From Alkalihalobacillus sp. LMS6 (GTDB lineage Bacteria; Bacillota; Bacilli; Bacillales; Bacillaceae_D): DNA of 64,000 nt. Below are positions 17,400 through 26,302 of the stretch, in pieces (the first letter of the stretch is position 1; each line of letters starts with the position of its first letter). Location: positions 1,580,001 to 1,644,000 of the forward strand of contig NZ_CP093302.1 of assembly GCF_024362765.1 (NCBI RefSeq), given 5' to 3'. The position numbers and the translations under genes are program-made. The notes beneath the pieces were generated by a model. The model made no database searches and was not told the origin of the DNA. It saw only the letters and a list, made by a program, of their open reading frames with translations.

Positions 17400-18563
17400 A
17401 TGAAAAAGCTTTTAATACGCATTCTTGTTTTACTTATGTTGTCAACCGCTGTCGGGTTACCAGCTCATGCAGCAGAGGAGAAAAAAGCACCGCTAGGAGA
17501 AAAAACGTTATCAGCTATTGTGATTGAACGAGATACTGGGGAAGTTATTTTTGAAAAAAATAGCAATAAATCCTTACCACCAGCGAGCATGACAAAAATT
17601 ATGACCATGTTGCTTATTATGGAAGCGATTGATGAAGGAAAGCTAAAGTATGAAGATCAAGTGTCGGTTAGTGAATACGCAGCTTCTATGGGAGGATCAC
17701 AAATCTTTTTAGAAGCAGGAGAACAAATGAGCGTTGACGATATGTTGAAAGGGATTGCGGTAGCATCTGGTAACGATGCAGCAGTGGCGATGGCGGAGCA
17801 TCTTGCTGGTTCTGAAGAAGCGTTTGTGAAAATGATGAATGAAAAAGCAAGCGAATTAAACTTAGAGCAAACATCTTTTAAAAATACGAACGGCTTACCT
17901 GTTGATAATCACTATTCTTCTGCACATGATTTAGCGATCATTGCGAAAGAATTACTGAAATACGAAAAGATTACCGATTATACGAGTATTTATGAAGATT
18001 ATTTGCGAAAAGGAACAGATAAAGAATTTTGGCTCGTTAATACAAATAAACTTGTCCGTTTTTATCCTGGTGTAGATGGATTGAAAACAGGCTTTACGCA
18101 AGAAGCGAAGTATGGGCTAACAGCAACTGCTGAAAAAGACGGGATGCGCGTTATCGCCGTTGTAATGGGTGCACCGACATCAAAAGAACGAAATGCAGAA
18201 GTGACCTCTTTGCTCGATCATGCGTTTAACCAGTATTCAACCGAAACACTATTTAAAAAAGGGGATACGTTAGGTGAAGCAAAAGTTGTCAAAGGCGAGC
18301 AAAAAAGGATTGAAGCGATTACGGACGATCAGGTATCCATCCTGCTGAAAAAAGGAGAAGAAGCGAAAGAACCTGAAGTGACAGTAGCGCTAGACGAACA
18401 TGTGGCTGCGCCTATTGAAAAAGGCGATGTGGTTGGAAGTTTAACCGTACAGCTTGATGGAGATACCGTCGTATCAACTGATTTAATTGCGGCAGAGTCT
18501 GTAGATACAGCTTCTTGGTGGCAATTATTTAAACGAACGTTGTCAACTTTTGCAGGGAAATAA
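17400..18563 (+). CDS. dacF: D-alanyl-D-alanine carboxypeptidase DacF (sporulation)
   Basis: A 387-residue penicillin-binding protein 5-type carboxypeptidase that trims the last D-Ala of peptidoglycan stem peptides. The signal peptide is about residues 1-24, ending PAHA. Active-site motifs: S63-M-T-K66, S123-G-N125 and K229-T-G231. A C-terminal PBP5-like beta domain (300-375) and an amphipathic tail (WWQLFKRTLSTF) would hold it on the outer face of the membrane. It lies directly before spoIIAA, as in B. subtilis, where DacF is made in the forespore and, with DacB, sets cortex cross-linking. TGGAGG lies 9 bp upstream of the ATG. Confidence 0.93.
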   Translation: MKKLLIRILVLLMLSTAVGLPAHAAEEKKAPLGEKTLSAIVIERDTGEVIFEKNSNKSLPPASMTKIMTMLLIMEAIDEGKLKYEDQVSVSEYAASMGGSQIFLEAGEQMSVDDMLKGIAVASGNDAAVAMAEHLAGSEEAFVKMMNEKASELNLEQTSFKNTNGLPVDNHYSSAHDLAIIAKELLKYEKITDYTSIYEDYLRKGTDKEFWLVNTNKLVRFYPGVDGLKTGFTQEAKYGLTATAEKDGMRVIAVVMGAPTSKERNAEVTSLLDHAFNQYSTETLFKKGDTLGEAKVVKGEQKRIEAITDDQVSILLKKGEEAKEPEVTVALDEHVAAPIEKGDVVGSLTVQLDGDTVVSTDLIAAESVDTASWWQLFKRTLSTFAGK

Positions 18564-18611
18564 AGAACGGTTAGAAGTTTCGACTAACAGACACTACTTT
18601 TGTCAACAACA

Positions 18612-18639
18612 AGGATTTCAAGCGAATAAAATGGAATGA
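18612..18639 (+). promoter_or_regulatory. Candidate sigma-H promoter of the spoIIA operon
   Basis: AGGATTT (18612-18618), 12 bp, then ATGGAATGA (18631-18639) match the sigma-H -35 (RnAGGAWWW) and -10 (RnnGAATWW) elements, 35 bp before spoIIAA. The spoIIA operon of B. subtilis uses a sigma-H promoter with Spo0A at this place. Confidence 0.6.
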
Positions 18640-18673
18640 TAGCATGGAGTAAAGTTTAGATGGAGGTGTTTTC

Positions 18674-19018
18674 ATGACATTACAAATTCAACTGGAACAA
18701 AAACACAATGTGTTGCTTGTAAGATTGACTGGGGAGCTGGATCACCATGCAGCGAAAACGCTGCGCGCAGAAGTAGAAGCCCATTTACCACAAACAAAGC
18801 ATATTTTACTAAACCTTGAGGGGCTTTCTTTTATGGATAGCTCTGGCCTAGGTGTCATCTTAGGACGGTATAAACAAATCACGGCAGCTGGAGGAGAAAT
18901 GGTCGTTTGCGCGATTTCACCTGCTGTTGAGCGGCTGTTTGAAATGTCAGGGATGTTCAAGATTATTCGCTTCGAGGAAAATGAAGATTTTGCTTTGCAA
19001 AAGTTAGGGGTGGCTTAA
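18674..19018 (+). CDS. spoIIAA: Anti-sigma-F factor antagonist SpoIIAA
   Basis: A 114-residue STAS protein. Unphosphorylated SpoIIAA binds SpoIIAB and frees sigma-F in the forespore. The phosphorylation motif is [14 protein letters not shown] with Ser56 equivalent to Ser58 of B. subtilis. The start has GGAGG 8 bp upstream. It is the first gene of the three-gene spoIIA operon; spoIIAB begins 4 bp after its stop. Expected control: sigma-H plus Spo0A before septation, then read-through from dacF. Confidence 0.96.
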   Translation: MTLQIQLEQKHNVLLVRLTGELDHHAAKTLRAEVEAHLPQTKHILLNLEGLSFMDSSGLGVILGRYKQITAAGGEMVVCAISPAVERLFEMSGMFKIIRFEENEDFALQKLGVA

Positions 19019-19021
19019 GCA

Positions 19022-19462
19022 ATGGAAAATAAAATGGACCTTTCATTTAGTGCAAAAAGTGAGAACGAAGCTTTCGCAAGAGTAACAGTCGGTGCATTTT
19101 TGGCACAGCTTGACCCGACAATGGAAGAGTTAACTGAGATTAAAACAGTTGTTTCTGAAGCGGTAACGAATGCGATCATTCATGGCTATGATAATGATGA
19201 GACCGAAACCGTTTATATTTCAGCTGAACTGCGGGACAACGAAATAGAAATTATTATTCGTGATGAAGGAAACGGCATTATGGATATTGATGAGGCAAGA
19301 GAGCCATTGTATACGTCGAAACCTGAACTTGAGCGCTCGGGTATGGGTTTTACGATCATGGAAAACTTTTGTCATGAAATGAGAGTCGTCTCAGAACCTT
19401 TACTTGGGACAACGGTTTATTTAAAGAAACAATTAACACAATCAAAGGCCATATGCAGATAA
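19022..19462 (+). CDS. spoIIAB: Anti-sigma-F factor SpoIIAB
   Basis: A 146-residue GHKL-type serine kinase and anti-sigma factor. It holds sigma-F inactive in the predivisional and mother cell and phosphorylates SpoIIAA. The N box [14 protein letters not shown]1 box DEGNGIMD and G2 box [11 protein letters not shown] are intact. GGGGTGG near the end of spoIIAA serves as its ribosome site, which suggests coupled translation and near-equal amounts of the two proteins, as the switch requires. Confidence 0.96.
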   Translation: MENKMDLSFSAKSENEAFARVTVGAFLAQLDPTMEELTEIKTVVSEAVTNAIIHGYDNDETETVYISAELRDNEIEIIIRDEGNGIMDIDEAREPLYTSKPELERSGMGFTIMENFCHEMRVVSEPLLGTTVYLKKQLTQSKAICR

Positions 19463-19474
19463 GGGGTCTTGCTA

Positions 19475-20233
19475 ATGAGCGCTGAGCTAAAAAAAAGTAC
19501 AAAAAAGATGTTGACTGATCAAGAATTAAAGGATTTAATCGCGAAAAGTCAGCAAGGTGATACAGAAGCTCGCGATTTAATTGTTAACAAGAATACTCGT
19601 CTCGTATGGTCTGTGGTTCAACGTTTCATGAATCGAGGCTACGAAGCAGAAGATCTTTTTCAAATTGGGTGCATCGGTTTAATTAAATCAGTGGACAAGT
19701 TCGATTTATCCTATGATGTGAAGTTTTCCACTTATGCGGTGCCGATGATCATTGGCGAGATTCAACGGTTTCTTAGAGATGACGGCACAGTAAAAGTCAG
19801 TCGTTCGATTAAAGAGTTAAGCAACAAAATTCGTAAAGCGAAAGACGACTTAACAAAAGAATACCGTCGTACGCCAACTGTAAATGAAATTGCTGTCCAT
19901 TTAGGTGTTACCCCAGAAGAAGTTGTGTTTGCGGGAGACGCAAATCGGAGCTTAACATCGATTCATGAAACGGTCTATGAAAATGATGGAGACCCGATTA
20001 CGTTAATGGACCAGATTGCTGATCAAAGCCAAGTAAAGTGGTTTGACAAAATTGCGTTAAAAGAAGCGATTCGAGACTTAGAAGAACGAGAACGTTTAAT
20101 TGTGTACTTACGCTATTACAAAGATCAAACACAGTCTGAAGTGGCAGAACGGCTTGGGATTTCGCAAGTGCAAGTGTCTCGTTTAGAGAAAAAGATTCTC
20201 GATCAAATGAAAGAAATTATGTCAGAAACATAA
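19475..20233 (+). CDS. sigF: RNA polymerase sigma-F factor
   Basis: A 252-residue sigma-70 family factor for early forespore transcription. Region 2 is seen around residues 35-105 (NTRLVWSVVQRFMNRGYEAEDLFQIG, KFSTYAVPMIIGEIQRFLRDDG), region 3 around 120-170 and region 4 near the end (YLRYYKDQTQSEVAERLGISQVQVSRLEKKIL). ATG 19475 is chosen over TTG 19469 because AAGGGG lies 9 bp upstream. It is the third gene of spoIIA, with a terminator after it. Confidence 0.96.
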   Translation: MSAELKKSTKKMLTDQELKDLIAKSQQGDTEARDLIVNKNTRLVWSVVQRFMNRGYEAEDLFQIGCIGLIKSVDKFDLSYDVKFSTYAVPMIIGEIQRFLRDDGTVKVSRSIKELSNKIRKAKDDLTKEYRRTPTVNEIAVHLGVTPEEVVFAGDANRSLTSIHETVYENDGDPITLMDQIADQSQVKWFDKIALKEAIRDLEERERLIVYLRYYKDQTQSEVAERLGISQVQVSRLEKKILDQMKEIMSET

Positions 20234-20246
20234 AAATGAATGTATC

Positions 20247-20277
20247 AAAACCCAGGTGATAGAATCTGGGTTTTTTT
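20247..20277 (+). terminator. Terminator of the spoIIA operon
   Basis: AACCCAG and CTGGGTT arms around a 10-base loop, followed by T5-T7. It separates sigF from spoVAC. Confidence 0.85.
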
Positions 20278-20332
20278 GTATGGAGCGCGAAGTCTGTCTT
20301 TTTTTTTAAATGTTTTCTGCTTGATAAAAAAC

Positions 20333-20362
20333 GAATGGAAATGACAAGAATGCAGCATACTA
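20333..20362 (+). promoter_or_regulatory. Sigma-G promoter of the spoVA operon
   Basis: GAATG (20333-20337), an 18-bp spacer and CATACTA (20356-20362) match every defined position of the sigma-G consensus GHATR-N18-CATnHTA. The B. subtilis spoVA operon is read by sigma-G. Confidence 0.75.
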
Positions 20363-20390
20363 TTGCCAAATCGCTTTGTAAGGAGGACGT

Positions 20391-20849
20391 ATGTTAAAAG
20401 CAGAAGAAAAGATCAACTACAAAGAAAACGTCCGTTTGTTTGCAGCGAAAACGCGATTTTTTAAGCATGGTTGTTTGGCATTTCTTATTGGTGGATGTAT
20501 AAGCGTTTTCGGACAATTTTTATACGATGGACTGCAGTTCTTCTTTCAATTAGATCCACAAATGGCGACGAGCTATATGATTGTTATTCTAATTACCTTA
20601 TCGGCGTTTGCAACAGGCTTTGGTATCTACAAAAAAGGAGCGCAACTATTTGGAGCCGGGCTACTTGTTCCCATAACTGGATTTGCCCATGCCATGGTTG
20701 CTACGGCACTCGATCATCGATCAGAAGGTTTTTTCTCTGGAATAGGCGTTCATCTATTTCGCATTGTGGGTCCCATTTTAATCTTCGGGATTACGGCGGC
20801 TTATGTAGTAAGTTTTTCTCGTCTATTTATTCATATGATCTTGAAATAA
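20391..20849 (+). CDS. spoVAC: Stage V sporulation protein AC
   Basis: A 152-residue membrane protein of the spore inner membrane with about four helices (residues 25-50, 62-82, 85-105, 120-148). In B. subtilis SpoVAC forms a mechanosensitive channel-like part of the dipicolinic acid pathway. Conserved: GGCISVFGQFLYDG, FGAGLLVPITGFAHAMVA. AAGGAGGACG precedes the ATG. It is the first gene of the operon here: spoVAA and spoVAB, which come first in B. subtilis, are absent. Confidence 0.94.
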   Translation: MLKAEEKINYKENVRLFAAKTRFFKHGCLAFLIGGCISVFGQFLYDGLQFFFQLDPQMATSYMIVILITLSAFATGFGIYKKGAQLFGAGLLVPITGFAHAMVATALDHRSEGFFSGIGVHLFRIVGPILIFGITAAYVVSFSRLFIHMILK

Positions 20850-20862
20850 AGAGGAGCACGTT

Positions 20863-21870
20863 ATGTTGAATAAAAATCGGATTCTTTCATTCAAAACACC
20901 TGTATATGTGGAAGCAAGAGGAACGGCAGTAGGTCCTAAAGAAGGAAAGGGTCCGTTAGGTCATTCGTTTGATCATGTATTTCCGAATCTAATGTGCGGA
21001 GAGAAAGATTGGCAGTCGGCGGAAACAAAATTAATGGAGAAGGCTATTTCACTTTGTTTACATAAAGAAAATATCAAAAATAATCACTTAGATCTTTTTG
21101 TTGCAGGTGATTTAACGAATCAAAGCACGGTATCCAGTCAAATTGCGACCAAGTTAAATATTCCTTTCTTAGGTAATTATTCAGCTTGTGCCACATCAAT
21201 TGAAAATTTACTTGTTGCGGGGATGTGGATTAATGGCGGAGGAGCAAAGCGGGTTTTGTGTGCATCGAGTAGTCATCTCGGAGTGTGTGAGAAACAGTTT
21301 CGATTTCCGATTGAATTTGCTCAACAAAAACCAGATACGGCTCAAACAACAGTGACAGGCTCAGGTGCGGTGGTTTTGGGTAGACATCAATCAACGATTC
21401 AAATGACAGAAGGAATTATGGGTAGAGTCGTCGATTTTGGTATTAAAAATCCTTACGAACTTGGTGCGGCTATGGCGCCAGCAGCAGCAAATACATTGCT
21501 TGAGTATTTACAACAAACAAATCAATCGCCAGCTGATTTCGATTTGATCCTTACGGGTGATTTAGCACGGTCAGGAAGTGAAATCTTTAAGAAATTACTT
21601 CGTGAACATGGCGTTGTGAAAGTTGACGATTATGATGACTGCGGAGTCATGATCTATGGAACCAGTCAACAAGCGTTTGCTGGAGGAAGTGGTGCAGGCT
21701 GTTGTGCGAGCGTTGTGTTTGGTCATGTGTTTGATCAACTATTAGCCAAGCAGTTATCGCGTGTATTGATCATCGCTACAGGCGCGTTGCATAGTTCAAA
21801 TACGGTTCTGCAAAAAAAGACCATTCCCTGTATTGCTCACGCTGTCGTGTTTGAAAGAAGGGGGAATTAG
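20863..21870 (+). CDS. spoVAD: Stage V sporulation protein AD
   Basis: A 335-residue thiolase-fold protein that binds dipicolinic acid on the spore inner membrane. Seen: PVYVEARGTAVGPKEGKGPLG, NYSACATSIENLLVA, TVTGSGAVVLG and a C-terminal GGSGAGCCASV. The thiolase catalytic triad is not needed in this family; the protein acts in Ca-DPA binding and transfer. GAGGAGC precedes the ATG and the stop touches the spoVAEB start. Confidence 0.95.
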   Translation: MLNKNRILSFKTPVYVEARGTAVGPKEGKGPLGHSFDHVFPNLMCGEKDWQSAETKLMEKAISLCLHKENIKNNHLDLFVAGDLTNQSTVSSQIATKLNIPFLGNYSACATSIENLLVAGMWINGGGAKRVLCASSSHLGVCEKQFRFPIEFAQQKPDTAQTTVTGSGAVVLGRHQSTIQMTEGIMGRVVDFGIKNPYELGAAMAPAAANTLLEYLQQTNQSPADFDLILTGDLARSGSEIFKKLLREHGVVKVDDYDDCGVMIYGTSQQAFAGGSGAGCCASVVFGHVFDQLLAKQLSRVLIIATGALHSSNTVLQKKTIPCIAHAVVFERRGN

Positions 21871-22224
21871 ATGATTTACTTTTGGGCATTTATCGTTGGT
21901 GGAGCCATTTGTTTACTTGGACAATTTTTGCTGGACATTGTAAAGCTAACATCCATTCAAATGTTAGTCACATTAGTCATTATAGGCATTATATTAGATG
22001 GATTTGGCTTATATGAGAAATTAATTTCACTTGCTGGAGCTGGAGCGACGGTTCCAATTACGGGGTTAGGTTATTCTCTCGTTCATAGTGCCATGCAAAA
22101 CGGGGAAAATGGGTTGTTTTATATTAGTGATGGCGTTTTTGAACTTGCTTCTACAACAATTGTTTTCTCTATTTTGCTCAGTTTGGTTATTGCCATCATG
22201 TTTAAACCAAAGGGGGTTACATAA
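21871..22224 (+). CDS. spoVAEB: Stage V sporulation protein AEB
   Basis: A 117-residue membrane protein related to SpoVAC, with about three or four helices. The shared block GAGATVPITGLGYSLVHSAM resembles the GAGLLVPITGFAHAMVATA block of SpoVAC, pointing to an old duplication. It starts directly after the spoVAD stop with AGGGGG upstream and overlaps spoVAEA by one base (TAATG). It is part of the DPA channel complex of the spore inner membrane. Confidence 0.92.
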   Translation: MIYFWAFIVGGAICLLGQFLLDIVKLTSIQMLVTLVIIGIILDGFGLYEKLISLAGAGATVPITGLGYSLVHSAMQNGENGLFYISDGVFELASTTIVFSILLSLVIAIMFKPKGVT

Positions 22225-22811
22225 TGAAAACCGTTATCTTCGTTACAGATGGAGACTTAGCAAGCAAAAAAGCACTTGAACATATCGCTAAAGAATTAAA
22301 CTGTCAAGTTATTAGCGCTTCATACGGGAATCCTACTGTGATTGAACCTCAAGAATTGGTCGATCTTATTCATCAACAAAAAGACGAAGTTCCCATTTTA
22401 GTGATGTTCGATGACTGTGGCATACGTGATATGGGCTTTGGTGAAGAAGCGATGCAATATATTGCGAAGCAACAAACAATTAACGTAATCGGTGCGGTAG
22501 CTGTTGCATCACAAACCCATGCAAAAGAATGGACGCATGTAGATGTTAGCGTCGATCGTTTTGGGCATTTATCACAATATGGCGTCGACAAGGAAGGATT
22601 ATTTGATTTAGAAATTGGCAGAATAAACGGCGATACCGTTTCGATTTTAGACGATTTAAAGTTGCCAATTGTTGTTGGCGTTGGCGATATTGGGAAAATG
22701 GCACGATTTGATGATGTGAAAAGAGGGGCACCTATCACGAAAAAAGCAATTGAGCTCATATTAGAAAGGAGTGGCTATCTTGAACCCGACTTCGAAACCG
22801 ATGACGTTTAA
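22224..22811 (+). CDS. spoVAEA: Stage V sporulation protein AEA
   Basis: A 195-residue soluble SpoVAE-type protein (PF14097-like). It begins TVIFVTDGDLASKKALEHIA with later VMFDDCGIRDMGFGEEAMQYI and VDVSVDRFGH. Its exact task in DPA uptake or germination is not settled. Translation is probably coupled: its start overlaps the spoVAEB stop. The end overlaps spoVAF. Confidence 0.9.
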   Translation: MKTVIFVTDGDLASKKALEHIAKELNCQVISASYGNPTVIEPQELVDLIHQQKDEVPILVMFDDCGIRDMGFGEEAMQYIAKQQTINVIGAVAVASQTHAKEWTHVDVSVDRFGHLSQYGVDKEGLFDLEIGRINGDTVSILDDLKLPIVVGVGDIGKMARFDDVKRGAPITKKAIELILERSGYLEPDFETDDV

Positions 22812-24261
22812 AAAAAGTTTAGAAGAAAATGATCACATCATGCATGAGCGACTAGGGATTGAAAAGTCGTTTGATGTTGGAGTTCGAAAGCTGAATGTCT
22901 TTGGAAAAGATGTGTTTATTTATTATTTAACAGGCCTCGTCGATAATCTCTATATCATCGATATTTTACGCGAGCTAATGGATACGGAAAGTCGTTTGCG
23001 TAGAGCAGAAAATCCTTTTCAATCAGTGAAAAATCACTTAGCACATATTCAAGTGGAAGAAACGGATTCGATTGATAACGCTATTACACAAGTCTTGTCT
23101 GGCTTAATATGCGTTGTGGTTGAAGGGGAAGCAAATAGTTTAATTGTCGACGTACGTTCTTACCCCGGTAGAGGACCAGAGGAACCTGATACAGAGCGCG
23201 TTGTCCGCGGTTCACGTGACGGGTATACAGAAAACATTATCTTTAATACAGGCTTAACACGAAGAAGGATTCGAGATGAACGATTACGTCAAGAAATTAT
23301 GCAAGTCGGTGTGCGCTCGAAAACAGATATTTGTTTATGTTACATTGATGGCATTGTAGATCCAAAACTTGTAGACATTATTAAAAAAGAATTAAAAGAT
23401 ATCAATGTCGATGGGTTAACAATGTCTGACAAAGTAGTGGAAGAATATATTGTAAAGCAAGGGGTAAACCCGTATCCGCTCGTACGCTACACGGAGCGGC
23501 CTGACGTCGCGGCAACACATATTTTGGAAGGTCATATTGTTATCATTATCGATACATCACCTTCAGTAATTATTACACCAGCAACGTTGTTTCATCACGT
23601 TCAGCACGCGGAAGAATATCGACAAGCTGCTGCCGTCGGGACGTTTTTACGATGGATGCGTTTTGTTGGGATTTTATTTTCTCTACTTGTCGTACCGTTT
23701 TGGCTTTTACTGGCTACGCATCAAGAGCTTGTACCGCCTGCACTTGATTTTGTCGGTGTTGAGGAAAATAATAATATTCATATTGCTGTGCAAATTATCT
23801 TTGCGGAAGCCGGAATTGAACTCTTGCGAATGGCCGCCATTCATACACCGTCGCCATTAGCAACGGCACTCGGCCTTGTTGCCGCATTACTTATTGGTGA
23901 AATGGCGATTGAAGTAGGGTATTTTACAACAGAAGTCATTTTATATGTTGCACTCGGAGCGGTTGGAATGTTTGCAACGCCGAGTTATGAACTTGGAGTA
24001 GCGTTACGAATGAGTCGCTATCTCATCATTTTAGCCGTCGCTTTATTTGGCCCAGTTGGCTTCGTTGCTTCGTTGTTTTTACTATTCCTTTCCCTTGTCC
24101 GACTAGCGCCGCTCGCAAAGCCGTATTTATGGCCGTTTTTACCATTTGATCCACCAGCGATGTATCAAATCCTTGTGCGAACGTCTGTACCAAGTGTTCG
24201 CTGGCGTCCGAGCATTGTTCATCCAGTGGATAAGATCAAACAAGCACCAAAAAGCGAATAG
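22780..24261 (+). CDS. spoVAF: Stage V sporulation protein AF (GerA-family spore membrane protein)
   Basis: A protein of about 493 residues homologous to the A subunit of germinant receptors (GerAA). It has a soluble N-terminal part (1-290) and about five membrane helices between 290 and 430, then a TKPYLWPF-like C-terminal end (LAKPYLWPFLPFDP). In B. subtilis it acts with the FigP protein to strengthen germination. The start is uncertain: TTG 22780 has AAAGGAG 8 bp upstream and is preferred; GTG 22771 is too close to that site and ATG 22801 is later. Confidence 0.92.
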   Translation: MNPTSKPMTFKKSLEENDHIMHERLGIEKSFDVGVRKLNVFGKDVFIYYLTGLVDNLYIIDILRELMDTESRLRRAENPFQSVKNHLAHIQVEETDSIDNAITQVLSGLICVVVEGEANSLIVDVRSYPGRGPEEPDTERVVRGSRDGYTENIIFNTGLTRRRIRDERLRQEIMQVGVRSKTDICLCYIDGIVDPKLVDIIKKELKDINVDGLTMSDKVVEEYIVKQGVNPYPLVRYTERPDVAATHILEGHIVIIIDTSPSVIITPATLFHHVQHAEEYRQAAAVGTFLRWMRFVGILFSLLVVPFWLLLATHQELVPPALDFVGVEENNNIHIAVQIIFAEAGIELLRMAAIHTPSPLATALGLVAALLIGEMAIEVGYFTTEVILYVALGAVGMFATPSYELGVALRMSRYLIILAVALFGPVGFVASLFLLFLSLVRLAPLAKPYLWPFLPFDPPAMYQILVRTSVPSVRWRPSIVHPVDKIKQAPKSE

Positions 24262-24306
24262 TAGTCAAACGTTTTAATCTCTGATAAACTAGGAGAAATT
24301 GTGGAG

Positions 24307-24342
24307 AGTAGCTTTATGGCTTTGCCTGAGGCTACTTTTCTT
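24307..24342 (+). terminator. Stem-loop between spoVAF and lysA
   Basis: AGTAGC (24307-24312) pairs with GCTACT (24331-24336) with an inner GGC/GCC pair, followed by TTTCTT. The T-tract is short, so it may be a weak terminator of the spoVA transcript. Confidence 0.4.
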
Positions 24343-24367
24343 CTGTGATAGAAGGAGTGAGAGTAGC

Positions 24368-25699
24368 GTGTATTTACATGGCACAATGGAGATTAATACG
24401 AATGGACATCTAGAAATCGGTGGAGTTGATACCGTTGAATTAGCAAACGTTTATCAGACCCCGCTATTCGTGTATGATGTTGCGCTAATTAAAGAGAGAA
24501 TGAGTGCTTACCAAGATGCGTTTAAAGAAAAAAATGTCGCGTATCAAGTAGCGTATGCAAGCAAAGCTTTTAGTACAGTTGGGATGTATCAATTAGCAAA
24601 TGAAGCTGGTTTAAGTATTGACGTTGTTTCTGGTGGAGAATTGTTTACAGCATTAAAAGCAGGTGTACCTGCCAGTAAGATTCATTTCCATGGGAACAAC
24701 AAAAGTATGGATGAATTAATCATGGCCCTTGAAGAAAACATCGGGTGCATTGTTGTTGATAATTTCTTTGAATTACAAACACTTCAAACGTTGGCGGCGG
24801 AACGTCAGCAATTTGTGCCTGTTTTATTGCGGTTAACACCAAATGTAGAGGCGCATACCCATGAGTATATTACAACGGGACAAGAAGATTCAAAATTTGG
24901 GTTTGATTTAGCAAGCGGACAAGCAACAAAAGCAATTGACATTTGTCTAAAAGATGAAAAAATCGATCTTCTCGGCGTTCATAGTCATATCGGCTCGCAA
25001 ATTTTTGAAACAGATGGGTTTATTCTCGCTATCGAAAAAGTTTTTGAAAACTTATCTGAATGGAAAGAGGCATTTGACTACGAACCTAAAGTCTTAAATT
25101 TTGGTGGAGGCTTTGGCATTCGTTATGTAGAAGGCGACACGCCTCTTCACCCGAGTGAATATGTAAAGAAGATTGTTGACGAAACGATTAAGCATACAAA
25201 CACCTTACAAATGAGCATGCCGGAAATTTGGATTGAACCAGGTCGTTCGATTGTCGGTGATGCAGGAACGACGCTTTATACAATTGGATCGCAAAAAGAT
25301 ATTCCGAATGTTCGTCGTTATCTTTCTGTTGATGGGGGAATGGGCGATAATCTGCGCCCAGCTCTTTATGATGCAAAGTATGAAGGAATGCTCGCCAACC
25401 GTGCCAATGAACAACCAGAAGAAACGTTTTCGGTTGCAGGCAAATGTTGTGAAAGCGGCGATATGTTAATTTGGGATTTACCGTTGCCAGACGTAGAAGC
25501 AAATGACCTTTTAGCCGTTTCTTGTACAGGTGCATACGGCTATTCTATGGCCAACAACTATAACCGGATTCCTCGTCCTGCGATTGTGTTTGCGGAAGCT
25601 GGAGAAGCGCAGCTCGTTGTAAAGCGAGAAACGTATGAAGACTTAGTGCGCTTGGATTTACCTTACACAGCTAAAGCAGCCGTGCCATTTGAGAAATAA
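24368..25699 (+). CDS. lysA: Diaminopimelate decarboxylase
   Basis: A 443-residue PLP enzyme for the last step of lysine synthesis, meso-diaminopimelate to L-lysine plus CO2. The PLP lysine lies in AYASKAFS; other blocks are HFHGNNKSMDEL, GVHSHIGSQI, LNFGGGFGIRY, EPGRSIVGDAG, and CCESGDMLIWD with the catalytic cysteine of the second subunit. Start GTG at 24368 gives V-YLHGT, matching the MFLHGT N-terminus of B. subtilis LysA, and has GAAGGAGTGAG upstream. Position between spoVAF and ppiB is conserved in Bacillus. Confidence 0.95.
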   Translation: MYLHGTMEINTNGHLEIGGVDTVELANVYQTPLFVYDVALIKERMSAYQDAFKEKNVAYQVAYASKAFSTVGMYQLANEAGLSIDVVSGGELFTALKAGVPASKIHFHGNNKSMDELIMALEENIGCIVVDNFFELQTLQTLAAERQQFVPVLLRLTPNVEAHTHEYITTGQEDSKFGFDLASGQATKAIDICLKDEKIDLLGVHSHIGSQIFETDGFILAIEKVFENLSEWKEAFDYEPKVLNFGGGFGIRYVEGDTPLHPSEYVKKIVDETIKHTNTLQMSMPEIWIEPGRSIVGDAGTTLYTIGSQKDIPNVRRYLSVDGGMGDNLRPALYDAKYEGMLANRANEQPEETFSVAGKCCESGDMLIWDLPLPDVEANDLLAVSCTGAYGYSMANNYNRIPRPAIVFAEAGEAQLVVKRETYEDLVRLDLPYTAKAAVPFEK

Positions 25700-25764
25700 G
25701 CACATTGTGTGTACAATAGATGAAGTGCGAAAGCGCAATTTGAAAGTTGAGAGGACGGATTCAT

Positions 25765-26199
25765 ATGAAAAAAGGAAGCATTACCTTTGAAAATGGCGAA
25801 AAAATCGTTATCGATTTCTTTGAAGATGAAGCACCAGGAACAGTAGAAAATTTTGAAACACTTGCGAAAAAAGGGTTCTACGACGGCTTAACGTTTCACC
25901 GTGTCATTCCAGGTTTCGTAGCTCAAGGCGGCGATCCAAACGGAAACGGAACAGGTGGTCCGGGTTATACAATTAAATGTGAAACGGCTACAAACACGCA
26001 TAAGCATGTAGCCGGCACATTATCAATGGCACACGCTGGAAAAGACACTGGCGGAAGTCAATTCTTCATCGTACATGAGCCGCAGCCGCATCTTGATGGG
26101 GTCCATACAGTGTTTGGACAAGTTGTGGAAGGCTTGGACAGCATTTATCGCATTAACCAAGGCGATGTGATGCAAGAAGTGAAGGTTTGGGAAGAATAA
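25765..26199 (+). CDS. ppiB: Peptidyl-prolyl cis-trans isomerase B (cyclophilin)
   Basis: A 144-residue cytoplasmic cyclophilin that speeds proline isomerisation during folding. Core active-site blocks: [47 protein letters not shown] and [11 protein letters not shown]. The start at 25765 is chosen for GAGAGGACGG upstream. It follows lysA, as in B. subtilis, and ends at a strong terminator. Confidence 0.95.
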   Translation: MKKGSITFENGEKIVIDFFEDEAPGTVENFETLAKKGFYDGLTFHRVIPGFVAQGGDPNGNGTGGPGYTIKCETATNTHKHVAGTLSMAHAGKDTGGSQFFIVHEPQPHLDGVHTVFGQVVEGLDSIYRINQGDVMQEVKVWEE

Positions 26200-26235
26200 A
26201 GGGAATGGGGGCTTTTTAAACCCCTTGCCATGATT

Positions 26236-26268
26236 AAAATACGGGGGAATTTTTCCTCCGTATTTTTG
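26236..26268 (+). terminator. Terminator between ppiB and the LysR gene
   Basis: AATACGGGGGAA and TTCCTCCGTATT form a 12-bp stem with one G-T pair, flanked by A and T tracts, so it can serve both convergent genes. Confidence 0.88.
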
Positions 26269-26302
26269 TTTTTTAAAGGAAGGCGCATTTCGATTCATTA
26301 TC

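Noticed and set aside
25188-25535. Long open frame antisense to lysA
   Set aside because: It lies fully inside a well-conserved gene on the other strand, has no ribosome site and shows low-complexity hydrophilic sequence typical of a shadow frame.
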